Below are positions 52,973 to 61,398 of a stretch of 64,000 nucleotides of DNA, one piece after another. Source of the stretch: DATKUC01 sp964553615 (lineage in GTDB: Bacteria > Spirochaetota > Spirochaetia > DSM-27196 > DATKUC01); NCBI GenBank assembly GCA_964553615.1, contig CAZKMA010000016.1, positions 13,710 to 77,709 on the forward strand. The letters are read 5' to 3'. Under the pieces are notes generated by a model that saw only the letters and a program-made list of their open reading frames with translations, searched no databases and was not told the DNA's origin. A program made the position numbers and the translations under genes. Every line of letters starts with the position of its first letter. Positions within the stretch are counted from its first letter, which is position 1.

Positions 52973-53004
52973 GGTTCTGCACGGGCGTTTTCCCGTGCAG
53001 AACC
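52973..53004 (-). terminator. Strong hairpin after the aldolase gene
   Basis: A perfect 13-base-pair inverted repeat (52973-52985 with 52992-53004) and a 6-base loop begins 9 bases past the aldolase stop. There is no proper T run after it on the minus strand, so it may protect the mRNA end rather than terminate. It also stands just upstream of the flavodoxin promoter. Confidence 0.55.
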
Positions 53005-53013
53005 CCATTGTGG

Positions 53014-54081
53014 TCAGGCTATTGTTATCTCCGTGTCGAGATAGACATCCTGGATTGTATTGAGCAGTTCCGCGCCCTCTTTCATGGGGCGCTGGAACGC
53101 CTTCCTGCCTGAGATAAGTCCCATGCCGCCTGCTCGTTTGTTAATGACCGCGGTTTTTACAGCTTCGGCAAGGTCCCCGGCTCCGCTCGACGCACCTCCG
53201 GAGTTGATGAGACCGGCACGACCCATGTAACTGTTGATAACCTGATATCGCGTAAGGTCGATCAGATTATCCGTCGTGAGTTCGGTGTAGACCCGTTTAT
53301 CGATCTTTCCGTAGCTCGACTCGCCCATGTTCATCGCCTCGTACCCACGATTTACCATCGGTAACTTCTGCTTCACGATATCCGCCTCAATCGTGGCACC
53401 GAGATGATTTGCCTGCCCGCTCAAGTCCGCTGAGAGATGATAGTCCGCATCCTTGGTCTTGAACGCGTTATTTCGCAGATAACACCATAGAATTGTTGCA
53501 AGCCCGCGCTCGTGAGCGTACGAGAACGCCTCGGAGACCTCGATGATCTGCCGATCAGACTCCGGAGAACCGAAGTAGATGGTTGCCCCAACTGCCGCAG
53601 CACCCATGTTCCATGCCTGATCGACATTTGCGAACATGATCTGATTGAACTGATTGGGATAGGTCAGGAGCTCATTGTGGTTGATCTTGACAATGAACGG
53701 GATGCGATGCGCGTACTTCCGGGCAACGGAACCGAGCACGCCGAGGGTGGATGCCACCGCGTTGCACCCACCTTCAATCGCGAGCTTGACGATGTTTTCC
53801 GGATCGAAGTATGCGGGATTCGGCGCAAAACTCGCGCCTGCGGAGTGCTCGATTCCCTGATCGACCGGCAATATTGACAGATATCCGGTTCCTGAGAGAC
53901 GGCCGGAATCAAAAATCGACTGAAGATTTCGCAGGACATTCGGACTTCGATCGGAGTGATACCATACCCGTTCAATGAAATCGGGACCGGGCAGATGGAG
54001 TTGTTCTCTCGGAAACTTTGCCTTGTACGTGAGCAGCGAGGCTGCTTCACCTCCGAGCAACTTCCGTATTTTTTCGTTCAT
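53014..54081 (-). CDS. fbaB: Class I fructose-bisphosphate aldolase (FbaB/DhnA type)
   Basis: Predicted to split fructose 1,6-bisphosphate by a Schiff-base mechanism in glycolysis. The 355 residues match the DhnA-type family: SILPVDQGIEHSAGASFAPN, IPFIVKINHNELLTYPNQFN, GATIEADIVKQKLP (with the likely active-site Lys) and GAGDLAEAVKTAVINKRAGG. Length is close to E. coli FbaB. The ATG follows GGAGGA. The gene is divergent from the LacI-family regulator, but glycolytic use is more likely than a pure fucose role. Confidence 0.9.
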   Translation of the reverse strand: MNEKIRKLLGGEAASLLTYKAKFPREQLHLPGPDFIERVWYHSDRSPNVLRNLQSIFDSGRLSGTGYLSILPVDQGIEHSAGASFAPNPAYFDPENIVKLAIEGGCNAVASTLGVLGSVARKYAHRIPFIVKINHNELLTYPNQFNQIMFANVDQAWNMGAAAVGATIYFGSPESDRQIIEVSEAFSYAHERGLATILWCYLRNNAFKTKDADYHLSADLSGQANHLGATIEADIVKQKLPMVNRGYEAMNMGESSYGKIDKRVYTELTTDNLIDLTRYQVINSYMGRAGLINSGGASSGAGDLAEAVKTAVINKRAGGMGLISGRKAFQRPMKEGAELLNTIQDVYLDTEITIA

Positions 54082-54107
54082 AAAACTCCTCCTTGTGGAT
54101 ATGTATT

Positions 54108-54137
54108 AGGATAATGCCGATCTCGTACGAATGGTAA
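54108..54137 (-). promoter_or_regulatory. Possible promoter for the aldolase gene
   Basis: On the minus strand TTACCA (54132-54137), an 18-base spacer and TATCCT (54108-54113). Both boxes are four of six to the consensus, so this is weak. Confidence 0.35.
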
Positions 54138-54213
54138 GGGTCTCGGGGAACAAATTTGGCGACACTTTCCACGGATTGGAGTATGCTTCAGGTACCAACA
54201 GGAGCATTGAAAG

Positions 54214-55242
54214 ATGGCGGCGACAATTCGGGACGTTGCGGAACTTTCGGGCGTTTCAACCGCCACCGTGTCCCGCGTAATAAATAACGATGTTCGCATC
54301 TCAGAAAAAACGAGGCAAAAGGTCCTTTCCAGCATTGGTCGCCTGCAATACAAGGTAAATACCATTGCCCGGAGTCTGAAGATCAATCGAACGTATACGG
54401 TGGGGCTGATTACACCGGAAATTGCGCATGATTTTTTCATGAATGTTGCTCAGGGTGTGGAAAACCAGCTGCGGACCCAGGGCTACGATATGATCATCTG
54501 CAATTCGAACGAGAGCCCCGAACAGGAACGGGAGCGAATCGAGCTCCTGCTCGAGAAATGTGTCGACGGTCTCATCATAATTCCCTGCTCATCTCAGGGC
54601 GCTCACCTGAATCTGCTGAAGGAGATGAGAGTCCCGGTCGTCCTGGTTGACCGGGTTGTTGAGGATTTCGAGAGCGACGCCGTGCTTGTTGACAACTCCG
54701 CGGGCTGCTATCGGGCAATAGAACATCTCATTGGGGAGGGTTTTCGCACTTTCGGCTTCATCGGCGGTAACCTCCAGCTGACGCCCGCCCGCGAACGCTT
54801 CGACGGCTTCGTCCGCGCATTGAACGATCACGGGATGGTTCAGAACCCGGAGCACGTCCTGTTTGGCGACTTTCACGAAGGCAGCGGATATGAACTCTTC
54901 GGAAAACTGGCCACAATGGACAATCCGCCCGACGTGGTGTTTATCTCGAACTACAACATGCACATCGGTGCGGCCCAATACCTGCTCGAGCATTCCGGTG
55001 CGATTCCGCGTGCACCCTACATTGCCAGTTTCGACGACATGGTTCTCAGCACCATCGCCGGCCATGCAATTGTAACGGTGTCGCAGCCCATCCGGGAAAT
55101 AGGTTCCCGTGCGGCAGATCTCCTGATCTCCCGGCTCAATGACGAAGAAAACACGTTTCCTTCAATTATTCGCCTCCCCACACGGCTGGTCGTACATACG
55201 CACGCGGACAGGCGAAGGGAAGCGGAGAACATACCTCCCTGA
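54214..55242 (+). CDS. LacI-family transcription regulator
   Basis: A sugar-responsive repressor, 342 residues. The N-terminal helix-turn-helix (TIRDVAELSGVSTATVSRVI) and hinge (NTIARSLKINRT) are followed by a periplasmic-binding-protein-like sensor domain (TYTVGLITPEIAHDFFMNVA to the C-terminus) with IASFDDMVLSTI. The ATG follows GGAG. It lies directly before fucI, whose promoter carries a perfect LacI-type operator, so control of fucI-fucU by this protein is the simplest reading. The inducer is unknown. Confidence 0.93.
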   Translation: MAATIRDVAELSGVSTATVSRVINNDVRISEKTRQKVLSSIGRLQYKVNTIARSLKINRTYTVGLITPEIAHDFFMNVAQGVENQLRTQGYDMIICNSNESPEQERERIELLLEKCVDGLIIIPCSSQGAHLNLLKEMRVPVVLVDRVVEDFESDAVLVDNSAGCYRAIEHLIGEGFRTFGFIGGNLQLTPARERFDGFVRALNDHGMVQNPEHVLFGDFHEGSGYELFGKLATMDNPPDVVFISNYNMHIGAAQYLLEHSGAIPRAPYIASFDDMVLSTIAGHAIVTVSQPIREIGSRAADLLISRLNDEENTFPSIIRLPTRLVVHTHADRRREAENIPP

Positions 55243-55269
55243 ACTCGATCATCTTCCAGCCGTGTTTTT

Positions 55270-55318
55270 TTGACTGATTCCCATTTTCGGTATATAATCG
55301 TGCAATCGATTGCATGAT
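55270..55318 (+). promoter_or_regulatory. fucI promoter with LacI-type operator
   Basis: TTGACT (55270-55275), a 17-base spacer and consensus TATAAT (55293-55298). Two bases later stands the perfect palindrome TGCAATCGATTGCA (55301-55314), extended to 20 of 22 matching bases over 55297-55318. It has the central CG and TGnAAnCGnTTnCA form of LacI-family operators and would cover the transcription start. Confidence 0.85.
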
Positions 55319-55355
55319 CATACCCACACGAATTCTTTAAGAGGAGAACGGAAAA

Positions 55356-57167
55356 GTGGCAGACGTGAAAGGAATGAAAACAGTACCGCCGGTCAACCGG
55401 TATCAGGGAGAACTCCCGAAGGTCGGCATCCGACCGGCAATAGACGGCCGACTGGGTGGGGTACGGGAATCGCTCGAAGGCCAGACAATGGACATGGCAA
55501 AGTCCGCCGCGCGGCTGATCAGCGAAAACCTGCGACACCCGAACGGGATGCCGGTCGAGTGCGTCATTGCAGACCGGACCATCGGTGGAGTTGCGGAAGC
55601 CGTGGCATGTGCAGATAAGTTTCGCCGGGAGAATGTCGGTGTCTCCATTACAGTGACCCCCTGCTGGTGCTACGGATCCGAAACCATGGATATGGACCCG
55701 CTCCTTCCGAAGGCGGTCTGGGGATTCAATGGAACCGAACGACCGGGAGCCGTGTACCTTGCTGCAGTTCTCGCTGCTCACAACCAGAAAGGTCTTCCGG
55801 CCTTTGGAATTTACGGCAGAGATGTGCAGGACGCCGACGACCGGACGGTACCCCGGGACGTTCAGGAAAAACTCCTGCAGTTTACCCGTGCTGCGCTTTC
55901 CGTTGCCTGGATGAAGGGCAAGAGCTATCTCTCCATGGGCTCCGTATCCATGGGCATTGCGGGCTCCATTGTGAAGGACGAATTTTTCCAGCACTACCTC
56001 GGCATGAGAAACGAGTCGGTCGACATGTCCGAGTTTGCTCGACGGGTGGATGAGAACATCTTCGACAAGGACGAGTTCGACAGGGCAATGGAGTGGGTCC
56101 GGAAGAACTGTAAAGAGGGACCGGACGACAACCCAACCGCCAAACAGCACGATCGAAAGAGGAAGGACTGGGAGTGGGAATACGGAGTCAAGATGACTCT
56201 CATTGCGCGGGATCTGATGATAGGAAATCCGCGGCTCGACGAACTCGGTTTCGGCGAAGAAGCACTCGGACACAATGCGCTGGTGGCCGGGTTTCAGGGT
56301 CAACGACAGTGGACAGACCACTTCCCGAACGCCGATTTCATGGAGACCATGCTGAATACTTCCTTCGACTGGAACGGCATTCGGGCACCATTCATGATGG
56401 CGACCGAAAATGACAGTCTGAACGGTATATCAATGCTGTTCGGCCATCTGCTGACCGGAACCGCGCAGATATTTTCCGATGTGCGAACATTCTGGAGTCC
56501 GGATGCAGTGAAGCGGGCTACCGGAAAGACTCTTACGGGACACGCCGAAGGAGGACTGATTCACCTCATTAACTCGGGTTCCACAACACTCGACGGCAGC
56601 GGCGAGGCAACCATCGACGGCAAACCGGCACTGAAACCGTACTGGCAGATTACGCCGGAAGAGGTCGGCAAGATGCTCGATGCAACGCTGTTTCGACCCG
56701 GCGACCTCGGCTACTTTCGCGGCGGTGGCTTTTCCACGGACTTCCTGACCCGCGGAGACATGCCCGTTACGATGACCCGCCTCAATCTTGTTGCTGGTCT
56801 TGGCCCGGTCCTGCAGATTGCCGAAGGATACACCGTGACCCTCGACGACACGGTACACGAAGCCCTGGACGCTCGTACGAACCCGACCTGGCCAACCACA
56901 TGGTTCGCTCCGAAGCTGACCGGAACCGGTCCGTTCCGGGATGTGTACTCGGTCATGGCCGCGTGGGGCGCCAACCACGGTGCTATCAGCTACGGTCACA
57001 TCGGCGGAGATATCATTACGCTCGCATCCATGCTTCGTATTCCGGTAAACATGCACAACGTGCCGGAGGAGAGGATATACCGTCCGAGCGCCTGGAACAT
57101 GTTCGGCATGGACAAAGAAGGCTCGGATTACCGTGCCTGTTCAAACTTTGGTCCCCTGTACGGTTGA
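55356..57167 (+). CDS. fucI: L-fucose isomerase
   Basis: Converts L-fucose to L-fuculose, needing manganese. The 603 residues are slightly longer than E. coli FucI. Conserved parts are LPKVGIRPAIDGRLGGVRES, MATENDSLNGISMLFGHLLT (catalytic Glu), FSDVRTFWSP (catalytic Asp) and ANHGAISYGHIGGD (metal-binding His). The start is a GTG at 55356, nine bases after GAGGAG. fucU follows after 13 bases. fucK, fucA and a transporter are not in the window, so the pathway must be completed elsewhere. Confidence 0.96.
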   Translation: MADVKGMKTVPPVNRYQGELPKVGIRPAIDGRLGGVRESLEGQTMDMAKSAARLISENLRHPNGMPVECVIADRTIGGVAEAVACADKFRRENVGVSITVTPCWCYGSETMDMDPLLPKAVWGFNGTERPGAVYLAAVLAAHNQKGLPAFGIYGRDVQDADDRTVPRDVQEKLLQFTRAALSVAWMKGKSYLSMGSVSMGIAGSIVKDEFFQHYLGMRNESVDMSEFARRVDENIFDKDEFDRAMEWVRKNCKEGPDDNPTAKQHDRKRKDWEWEYGVKMTLIARDLMIGNPRLDELGFGEEALGHNALVAGFQGQRQWTDHFPNADFMETMLNTSFDWNGIRAPFMMATENDSLNGISMLFGHLLTGTAQIFSDVRTFWSPDAVKRATGKTLTGHAEGGLIHLINSGSTTLDGSGEATIDGKPALKPYWQITPEEVGKMLDATLFRPGDLGYFRGGGFSTDFLTRGDMPVTMTRLNLVAGLGPVLQIAEGYTVTLDDTVHEALDARTNPTWPTTWFAPKLTGTGPFRDVYSVMAAWGANHGAISYGHIGGDIITLASMLRIPVNMHNVPEERIYRPSAWNMFGMDKEGSDYRACSNFGPLYG

Positions 57168-57180
57168 GGAGAGGCACTGT

Positions 57181-57612
57181 ATGCTCAAAAACATCCCATC
57201 CATACTCTCTCCGGAGCTCCTGAAAATTCTCATGGAAATGGGACACGGCGATGAGATCGTTTTCGGCGACGCGAACTTCCCCGCAGCGAATATGGCAAAG
57301 CGCCTGGTCCGCTGCGATGGGCATGGCATGCCCGAGCTTCTTGATGCGGTCATGCGGCTGTTCCCCCTCGATGGATACGTAGACCGACCGGCATTCCTCA
57401 TGCAGGTCGTGCCCGGCGATCCAACGAAACCGACAATCTGGGAAGAGTACCGCCGGATCATCAGCAAGCACGAACCTGAGTTCACCGATTTCGAAAGTGT
57501 GGAACGGTTCGCCTTCTACGAACAGGCCAGAAACGCCTACTGTATTGTCGCTACCGGAGAAGCTGCATTGTACGCAAACATCATCCTCAGAAAGGGCGTA
57601 ATTGCCCCCTGA
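57181..57612 (+). CDS. fucU: L-fucose mutarotase FucU
   Basis: Interconverts the alpha and beta anomers of L-fucose so the isomerase receives its substrate. The 143 residues carry the RbsD/FucU signature EMGHGDEIVFGDANFPAANM and the late VATGEAALYANIILRKGV. I start at the ATG at 57181 after GGAGAGG; a longer frame from 57133 would overlap fucI. A terminator follows. Confidence 0.96.
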   Translation: MLKNIPSILSPELLKILMEMGHGDEIVFGDANFPAANMAKRLVRCDGHGMPELLDAVMRLFPLDGYVDRPAFLMQVVPGDPTKPTIWEEYRRIISKHEPEFTDFESVERFAFYEQARNAYCIVATGEAALYANIILRKGVIAP

Positions 57613-57645
57613 TGCCCGATCTCTCCATGTGTGTGAAACGCAGAA

Positions 57646-57677
57646 AGAGGGTGGTCGATTGACCACCCTCTTTTTTT
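57646..57677 (+). terminator. Rho-independent terminator of fucI-fucU
   Basis: AGAGGGTGGTC (57646-57656), a four-base loop and the exact complement (57661-57671), then seven Ts. It separates the fucose genes from the DeoR-dehydrogenase operon. Confidence 0.95.
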
Positions 57678-57701
57678 GTACATCATAGGCACCTCCGGCA
57701 C

Positions 57702-57730
57702 TTGAAATCAAAAGGCATTTGAGGTAAAAT
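57702..57730 (+). promoter_or_regulatory. Promoter of the DeoR-dehydrogenase operon
   Basis: TTGAAA (57702-57707), a 17-base spacer and TAAAAT (57725-57730). An imperfect dyad, CTTGAAAT and ATTTGAGG (57701-57724), covers the -35 and spacer and may be the operator of the encoded DeoR-family protein. Confidence 0.7.
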
Positions 57731-57751
57731 CGCAAGCAATATTAAAGGTAA

Positions 57752-58513
57752 ATGATGGTAAGTCAAAACCTGACCGAAAGAGAACGCGAGATCCTCGAGC
57801 TGCTGATGGACAATCAGGCCACATCCGTGGTGGACATAAGCCGGGTCTTGAGCGTTTCACCGGTCACGGTTCGAACGAACCTGAACTCTCTGGCGGAAAA
57901 GGGCGTGGTGGTACGCACCTGGGGCGGTGCCGCGCCGGCTTTTCACCCGGAAATAACAGAACGGCAACGCAGACGGATCGAAGAAAAGACCCGCATTGCA
58001 CGTGCCGCCGCCGCGCTTGTTGAGGACGGCGATACCATCATGATAGAGGCCGGCACCACGACCGCGCTCATTGCGCGGTATCTGTTCGGAAAACGTGACC
58101 TGAACGTGGTTACCAACTCGACGCTCATTGTTCCGTATGCCCGGGCAAATCCAGCTCTGCGACTGACGCTGGTCGGCGGCGAGTTCCGGGCATCATCGGA
58201 GTCGAATGTCGGCCCCATAGCCCTTGAGCAGCTCGAACGTTTTCATGTGCGCCTTGCCTTCGTCGGCACTGACGGGTTCTCGCTGAACAACGGACTGACG
58301 ACTCACCTGGTGGAAGGCGCAGAAATAGTGAAGAAGATGGCCGATCAGGCGGACCGGGTAGTTCTGACCGCCGACAGCACGAAATACGGTAAGACCGGTT
58401 TCGTCCAGGTGCTGCCGCTGCGGAGAATCAGCTCTATCATAACCGACGATGAGCTTCGCAGCGAAGATCGTGTGGAGCTCGAAGAGGCCGGCGTAGAAAT
58501 AACACTCGCATAA
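57752..58513 (+). CDS. DeoR-family transcription regulator
   Basis: A repressor of the DeoR/GlpR family, 253 residues. An N-terminal winged helix (REREILELLMDNQATSVVDI, then SPVTVRTNLNSLAEKGVVVR) precedes a sugar-phosphate-sensing domain with MIEAGTTTALIARYL, VVTNSTLIVPYA and VLTADSTKYGKTGFVQV. Two ATGs in a row (57752, 57755) are possible starts. It is 32 bases before the E2 gene with no terminator between, so it probably controls its own operon. Confidence 0.93.
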   Translation: MMVSQNLTEREREILELLMDNQATSVVDISRVLSVSPVTVRTNLNSLAEKGVVVRTWGGAAPAFHPEITERQRRRIEEKTRIARAAAALVEDGDTIMIEAGTTTALIARYLFGKRDLNVVTNSTLIVPYARANPALRLTLVGGEFRASSESNVGPIALEQLERFHVRLAFVGTDGFSLNNGLTTHLVEGAEIVKKMADQADRVVLTADSTKYGKTGFVQVLPLRRISSIITDDELRSEDRVELEEAGVEITLA

Positions 58514-58545
58514 CGCGCAACGGCCGCGGACGAAAGGAGAAGTGG

Positions 58546-59943
58546 ATGGCGACAGAAGTACTCATGCCACGTCAGGGACAGTCGGTTGAAAGCTGTCTCA
58601 TTCTCGCATGGAAGAAGACGGAAGGGGATACGATCTCCAAGGGAGACGTTATCTGCGAAGTTGAAACGGACAAGGCAACATTCGAGGTAGAGGCACCGGC
58701 AGACGGCACCGTGCTTCGCACCCTCTTCGCGGAAGGCGACGATGTGCCGGTTCTGACACCAATTGCCTATATCGGGGAACCCGGAGAGGCAATACCCGCG
58801 GGAAGTGTGGACTCCGGATCTGAACCTGCGGCCAGGGAGAGCGCCGCACCCGTGACAAGTTCCATCGCCGAATCCCCGGCCGCGGTTGTCCCGACTCCGG
58901 AACCACGTGACGTCAGTTCAACCGACACAGTTTCGAAACATATCTCACCTCGTGCCCGCAATCTGGCGCGGGCAAAAGGAGTTCGTGAAGACGAGCTCAG
59001 TGGAACCGGTCCCGGCGGAAGAATCATCGAACGGGACGTTCAGGCGGCCCTGGGGACGCGCGAGCCAATGACTCCGGCCGCAATAGCGCAGTACCTCGGC
59101 GCGGGACGACCTTCGGGCACGCCCCCGCAATCAGGAGAAGGCCCCGGCGGACGGCTGACACGTCGCGATATCGAGTCCGGTCAGAACCAGGCGACAGAAA
59201 CCGGGAAACCACCCGCTCGAACGTCAACGGCTTCATCCGGCCCGTCGGCGCCACCGACTGAACGGCCGGTGAAGGGTATCCGCAAACTCATAGCCGAACG
59301 CATGCACGCATCCCTTCGTGACACCGCGCAGCTCACGATGACCGCCAGCGCCGATGCGCGCTCCATTCTCGCCTATCGCCGCAGACTCAAGGCCTCGGAT
59401 CCGGATAACGGCCTGACCGGTATAACCATAAACGATCTTGTTCATTTTGCCGTGGCCAAAGTCCTCCTTCGCCACCCGGAAATGAACGCAACTCTGATCG
59501 ACGAAGTCATCCGGGAGTACGGCGAGGTGCATCTCGGGTTCGCCGTTGATACGCCGCGAGGTCTCATGGTACCGGTTATTCGAAACGCACAGAGTCTTTC
59601 GCTGAAAGAAATATCAGACGAAGCAAAACGGCTCGGCGCGGCATGTCTTCAGGGCAATATCGACCCGGTCGATCTTTCCGGAGCTACCTTCACTGTCACG
59701 AATCTCGGCAACCTTGGCATCGAGACCTTTACGCCGGTATTGAACGCCCCGCAGGTCGGAATACTCGGCGTGTGCGCCGTTCAGCCAAAGCCGGTCATGA
59801 AGGACGAAAATGTGGAGTTTGTCCCGAGTATCGGACTGTCACTCACGATCGACCACCGGGCAGTAGATGGAGCCCCGGGCGCGCGATTTCTGCAGAGTGT
59901 CTCCGTGGCGCTTCGGGACATCGATCTGACTCTTGCCCGTTAG
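58546..59943 (+). CDS. pdhC: 2-oxo-acid dehydrogenase E2 (dihydrolipoyl acyltransferase)
   Basis: The core acyltransferase, probably of pyruvate dehydrogenase, 465 residues. A lipoyl domain (1-80) has K43 in VETDKATFEVEA. An E3-binding domain lies at about 130-168 (ISPRARNLARAKGV, GTGPGGRIIERDVQ). A second, shorter segment at about 175-208 (MTPAAIAQYLG, GEGPGGRLTRRDIES) looks like a degenerate copy. The catalytic domain ends with the active-site motif TIDHRAVDGAPGARFLQ. The ATG follows AAAGGAG. Substrate specificity is inferred. Confidence 0.93.
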   Translation: MATEVLMPRQGQSVESCLILAWKKTEGDTISKGDVICEVETDKATFEVEAPADGTVLRTLFAEGDDVPVLTPIAYIGEPGEAIPAGSVDSGSEPAARESAAPVTSSIAESPAAVVPTPEPRDVSSTDTVSKHISPRARNLARAKGVREDELSGTGPGGRIIERDVQAALGTREPMTPAAIAQYLGAGRPSGTPPQSGEGPGGRLTRRDIESGQNQATETGKPPARTSTASSGPSAPPTERPVKGIRKLIAERMHASLRDTAQLTMTASADARSILAYRRRLKASDPDNGLTGITINDLVHFAVAKVLLRHPEMNATLIDEVIREYGEVHLGFAVDTPRGLMVPVIRNAQSLSLKEISDEAKRLGAACLQGNIDPVDLSGATFTVTNLGNLGIETFTPVLNAPQVGILGVCAVQPKPVMKDENVEFVPSIGLSLTIDHRAVDGAPGARFLQSVSVALRDIDLTLAR

Positions 59944-59967
59944 AGAGCGCAGGAAGGAGCAATACTG

Positions 59968-61389
59968 ATGAGCGAGAGCATATTCGATCTGATCGTTATC
60001 GGGGCAGGTCCCGGAGGATATATTGCGGCCGAACGAGCGGGCAGCCTCGGGAAAAAGACACTGCTCATTGAGAAAGAGGCACTCGGAGGAGTCTGTCTGA
60101 ATAAGGGATGCATCCCGACAAAGACGCTGCTTCACGCTTCAAAACTGTATTCGCAGGCACGGAACGGTGCCCGAATCGGCGTGATTGCAGAGGACATCCG
60201 ATTCGACCTCACCGCCGCAATGGACCATAAGCAGAAAACCGTTGAGACGCTGAAACGTGGCATTGCCGGGCAGATGAAATCGCACGGCGTTACCGTGGTA
60301 GAAGGCTCGGCACAATTCGCTGGAAAGAAGACGCCTGGGAGTGGTACAGGAAACTACAGCGTTCTGGTGTCAGAGCGCGAATACCAGGCACCGAAAGTGA
60401 TCATCGCAACCGGTTCATCGCCGATTATTCCACCAATCCCGGGGGCAGACGGTCCGAAAGTGGTCACGAGCACCGAACTCCTGCAGATACGCGAGCTCCC
60501 CCGCAGGCTGGTTATCATTGGTGGAGGCTACATCGGGATGGAGTTTGCGTCCTTCTTCGCCACCGTAGGGACGGAGGTCACTGTTGTCGAAATGATGGAT
60601 GAAATAGTGCCTGTCATGGATCGCACGTTCGCCGCTCTTCTTCGGAAATCCATCCGTGGCATTACCTACGAGCTCGGGGCACGTGTGGAGAAGATCGATG
60701 GCGGGACCGTGACCTTCAGTCGCGCCGGTGCCACAACCAGCGTTGAAGGAGATCTGATCCTCCTCTCCGTCGGACGGCGACCGAATGTCGATGGAATTGG
60801 ATTGAAGGAGGCGGGGATCGACATGGATCGGTCCGGCATACGCGTGTCGGATTTCCTTGAGACCAACCTGCCCGGCGTCTACGCTATTGGCGATGTGAAC
60901 GGAAAATCCCTCCTCGCCCATTCTGCCAGCAGGATGGGGGAAGTGGCGGTTGCGCACATGTTCGATGCACCCTACCCCGGCGAGACAGCCGGCGCAGAAT
61001 CCGGAACTGAACGGTTCCGCCGTCGGATGCGATACGACGCAATTCCATGGGTTGTCTTCACCGCTCCGGAAGTTGCAGGATGCGGACTGTCGGAAGAAGA
61101 TGCCCGGGAAAGCGGCAGAGAAATCAAAGTAGCCGAAATCCCGATGGCGGCAAGCGGGAGATATCTTGCCGAACATCCCGGAGAACGCGGATTCTGCAAG
61201 GTGATTACCGACGCGACGACCGGAGTAATCCTCGGCGTGCACATGATAGGCTCCGGATCCTCCGAACTCATCTTCGGGGCCGCAGTCATGATTGAAAGCG
61301 AATTACGGGTGAAGGATGTTCGTGAAATCATCTTTCCCCATCCAACCATCTCGGAAGTGATGAGAGACACAATCTGGGCAATTCAATAG
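59968..61389 (+). CDS. lpdA: Dihydrolipoyl dehydrogenase (E3)
   Basis: Reoxidises the lipoyl group with NAD, 473 residues. FAD-binding GAGPGGYIAAERAG, the redox disulfide in GGVCLNKGCIPTKTLLHA, NAD-binding VIIGGGYIGMEFASFF, second FAD motif VYAIGDVNGKSLLAHSA and the C-terminal catalytic FPHPTISEV are all present. A stretch of about 20 residues around AGAESGTERFRRRMRYDA is longer than usual. It lies between the E2 and E1 genes. Confidence 0.96.
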   Translation: MSESIFDLIVIGAGPGGYIAAERAGSLGKKTLLIEKEALGGVCLNKGCIPTKTLLHASKLYSQARNGARIGVIAEDIRFDLTAAMDHKQKTVETLKRGIAGQMKSHGVTVVEGSAQFAGKKTPGSGTGNYSVLVSEREYQAPKVIIATGSSPIIPPIPGADGPKVVTSTELLQIRELPRRLVIIGGGYIGMEFASFFATVGTEVTVVEMMDEIVPVMDRTFAALLRKSIRGITYELGARVEKIDGGTVTFSRAGATTSVEGDLILLSVGRRPNVDGIGLKEAGIDMDRSGIRVSDFLETNLPGVYAIGDVNGKSLLAHSASRMGEVAVAHMFDAPYPGETAGAESGTERFRRRMRYDAIPWVVFTAPEVAGCGLSEEDARESGREIKVAEIPMAASGRYLAEHPGERGFCKVITDATTGVILGVHMIGSGSSELIFGAAVMIESELRVKDVREIIFPHPTISEVMRDTIWAIQ

Positions 61390-61398
61390 GAGAGAGTC

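Noticed and set aside
55017..56321. A 434-codon minus-strand frame over the LacI-family gene and fucI
   Set aside because: Antisense to two well supported genes and with no domain features.
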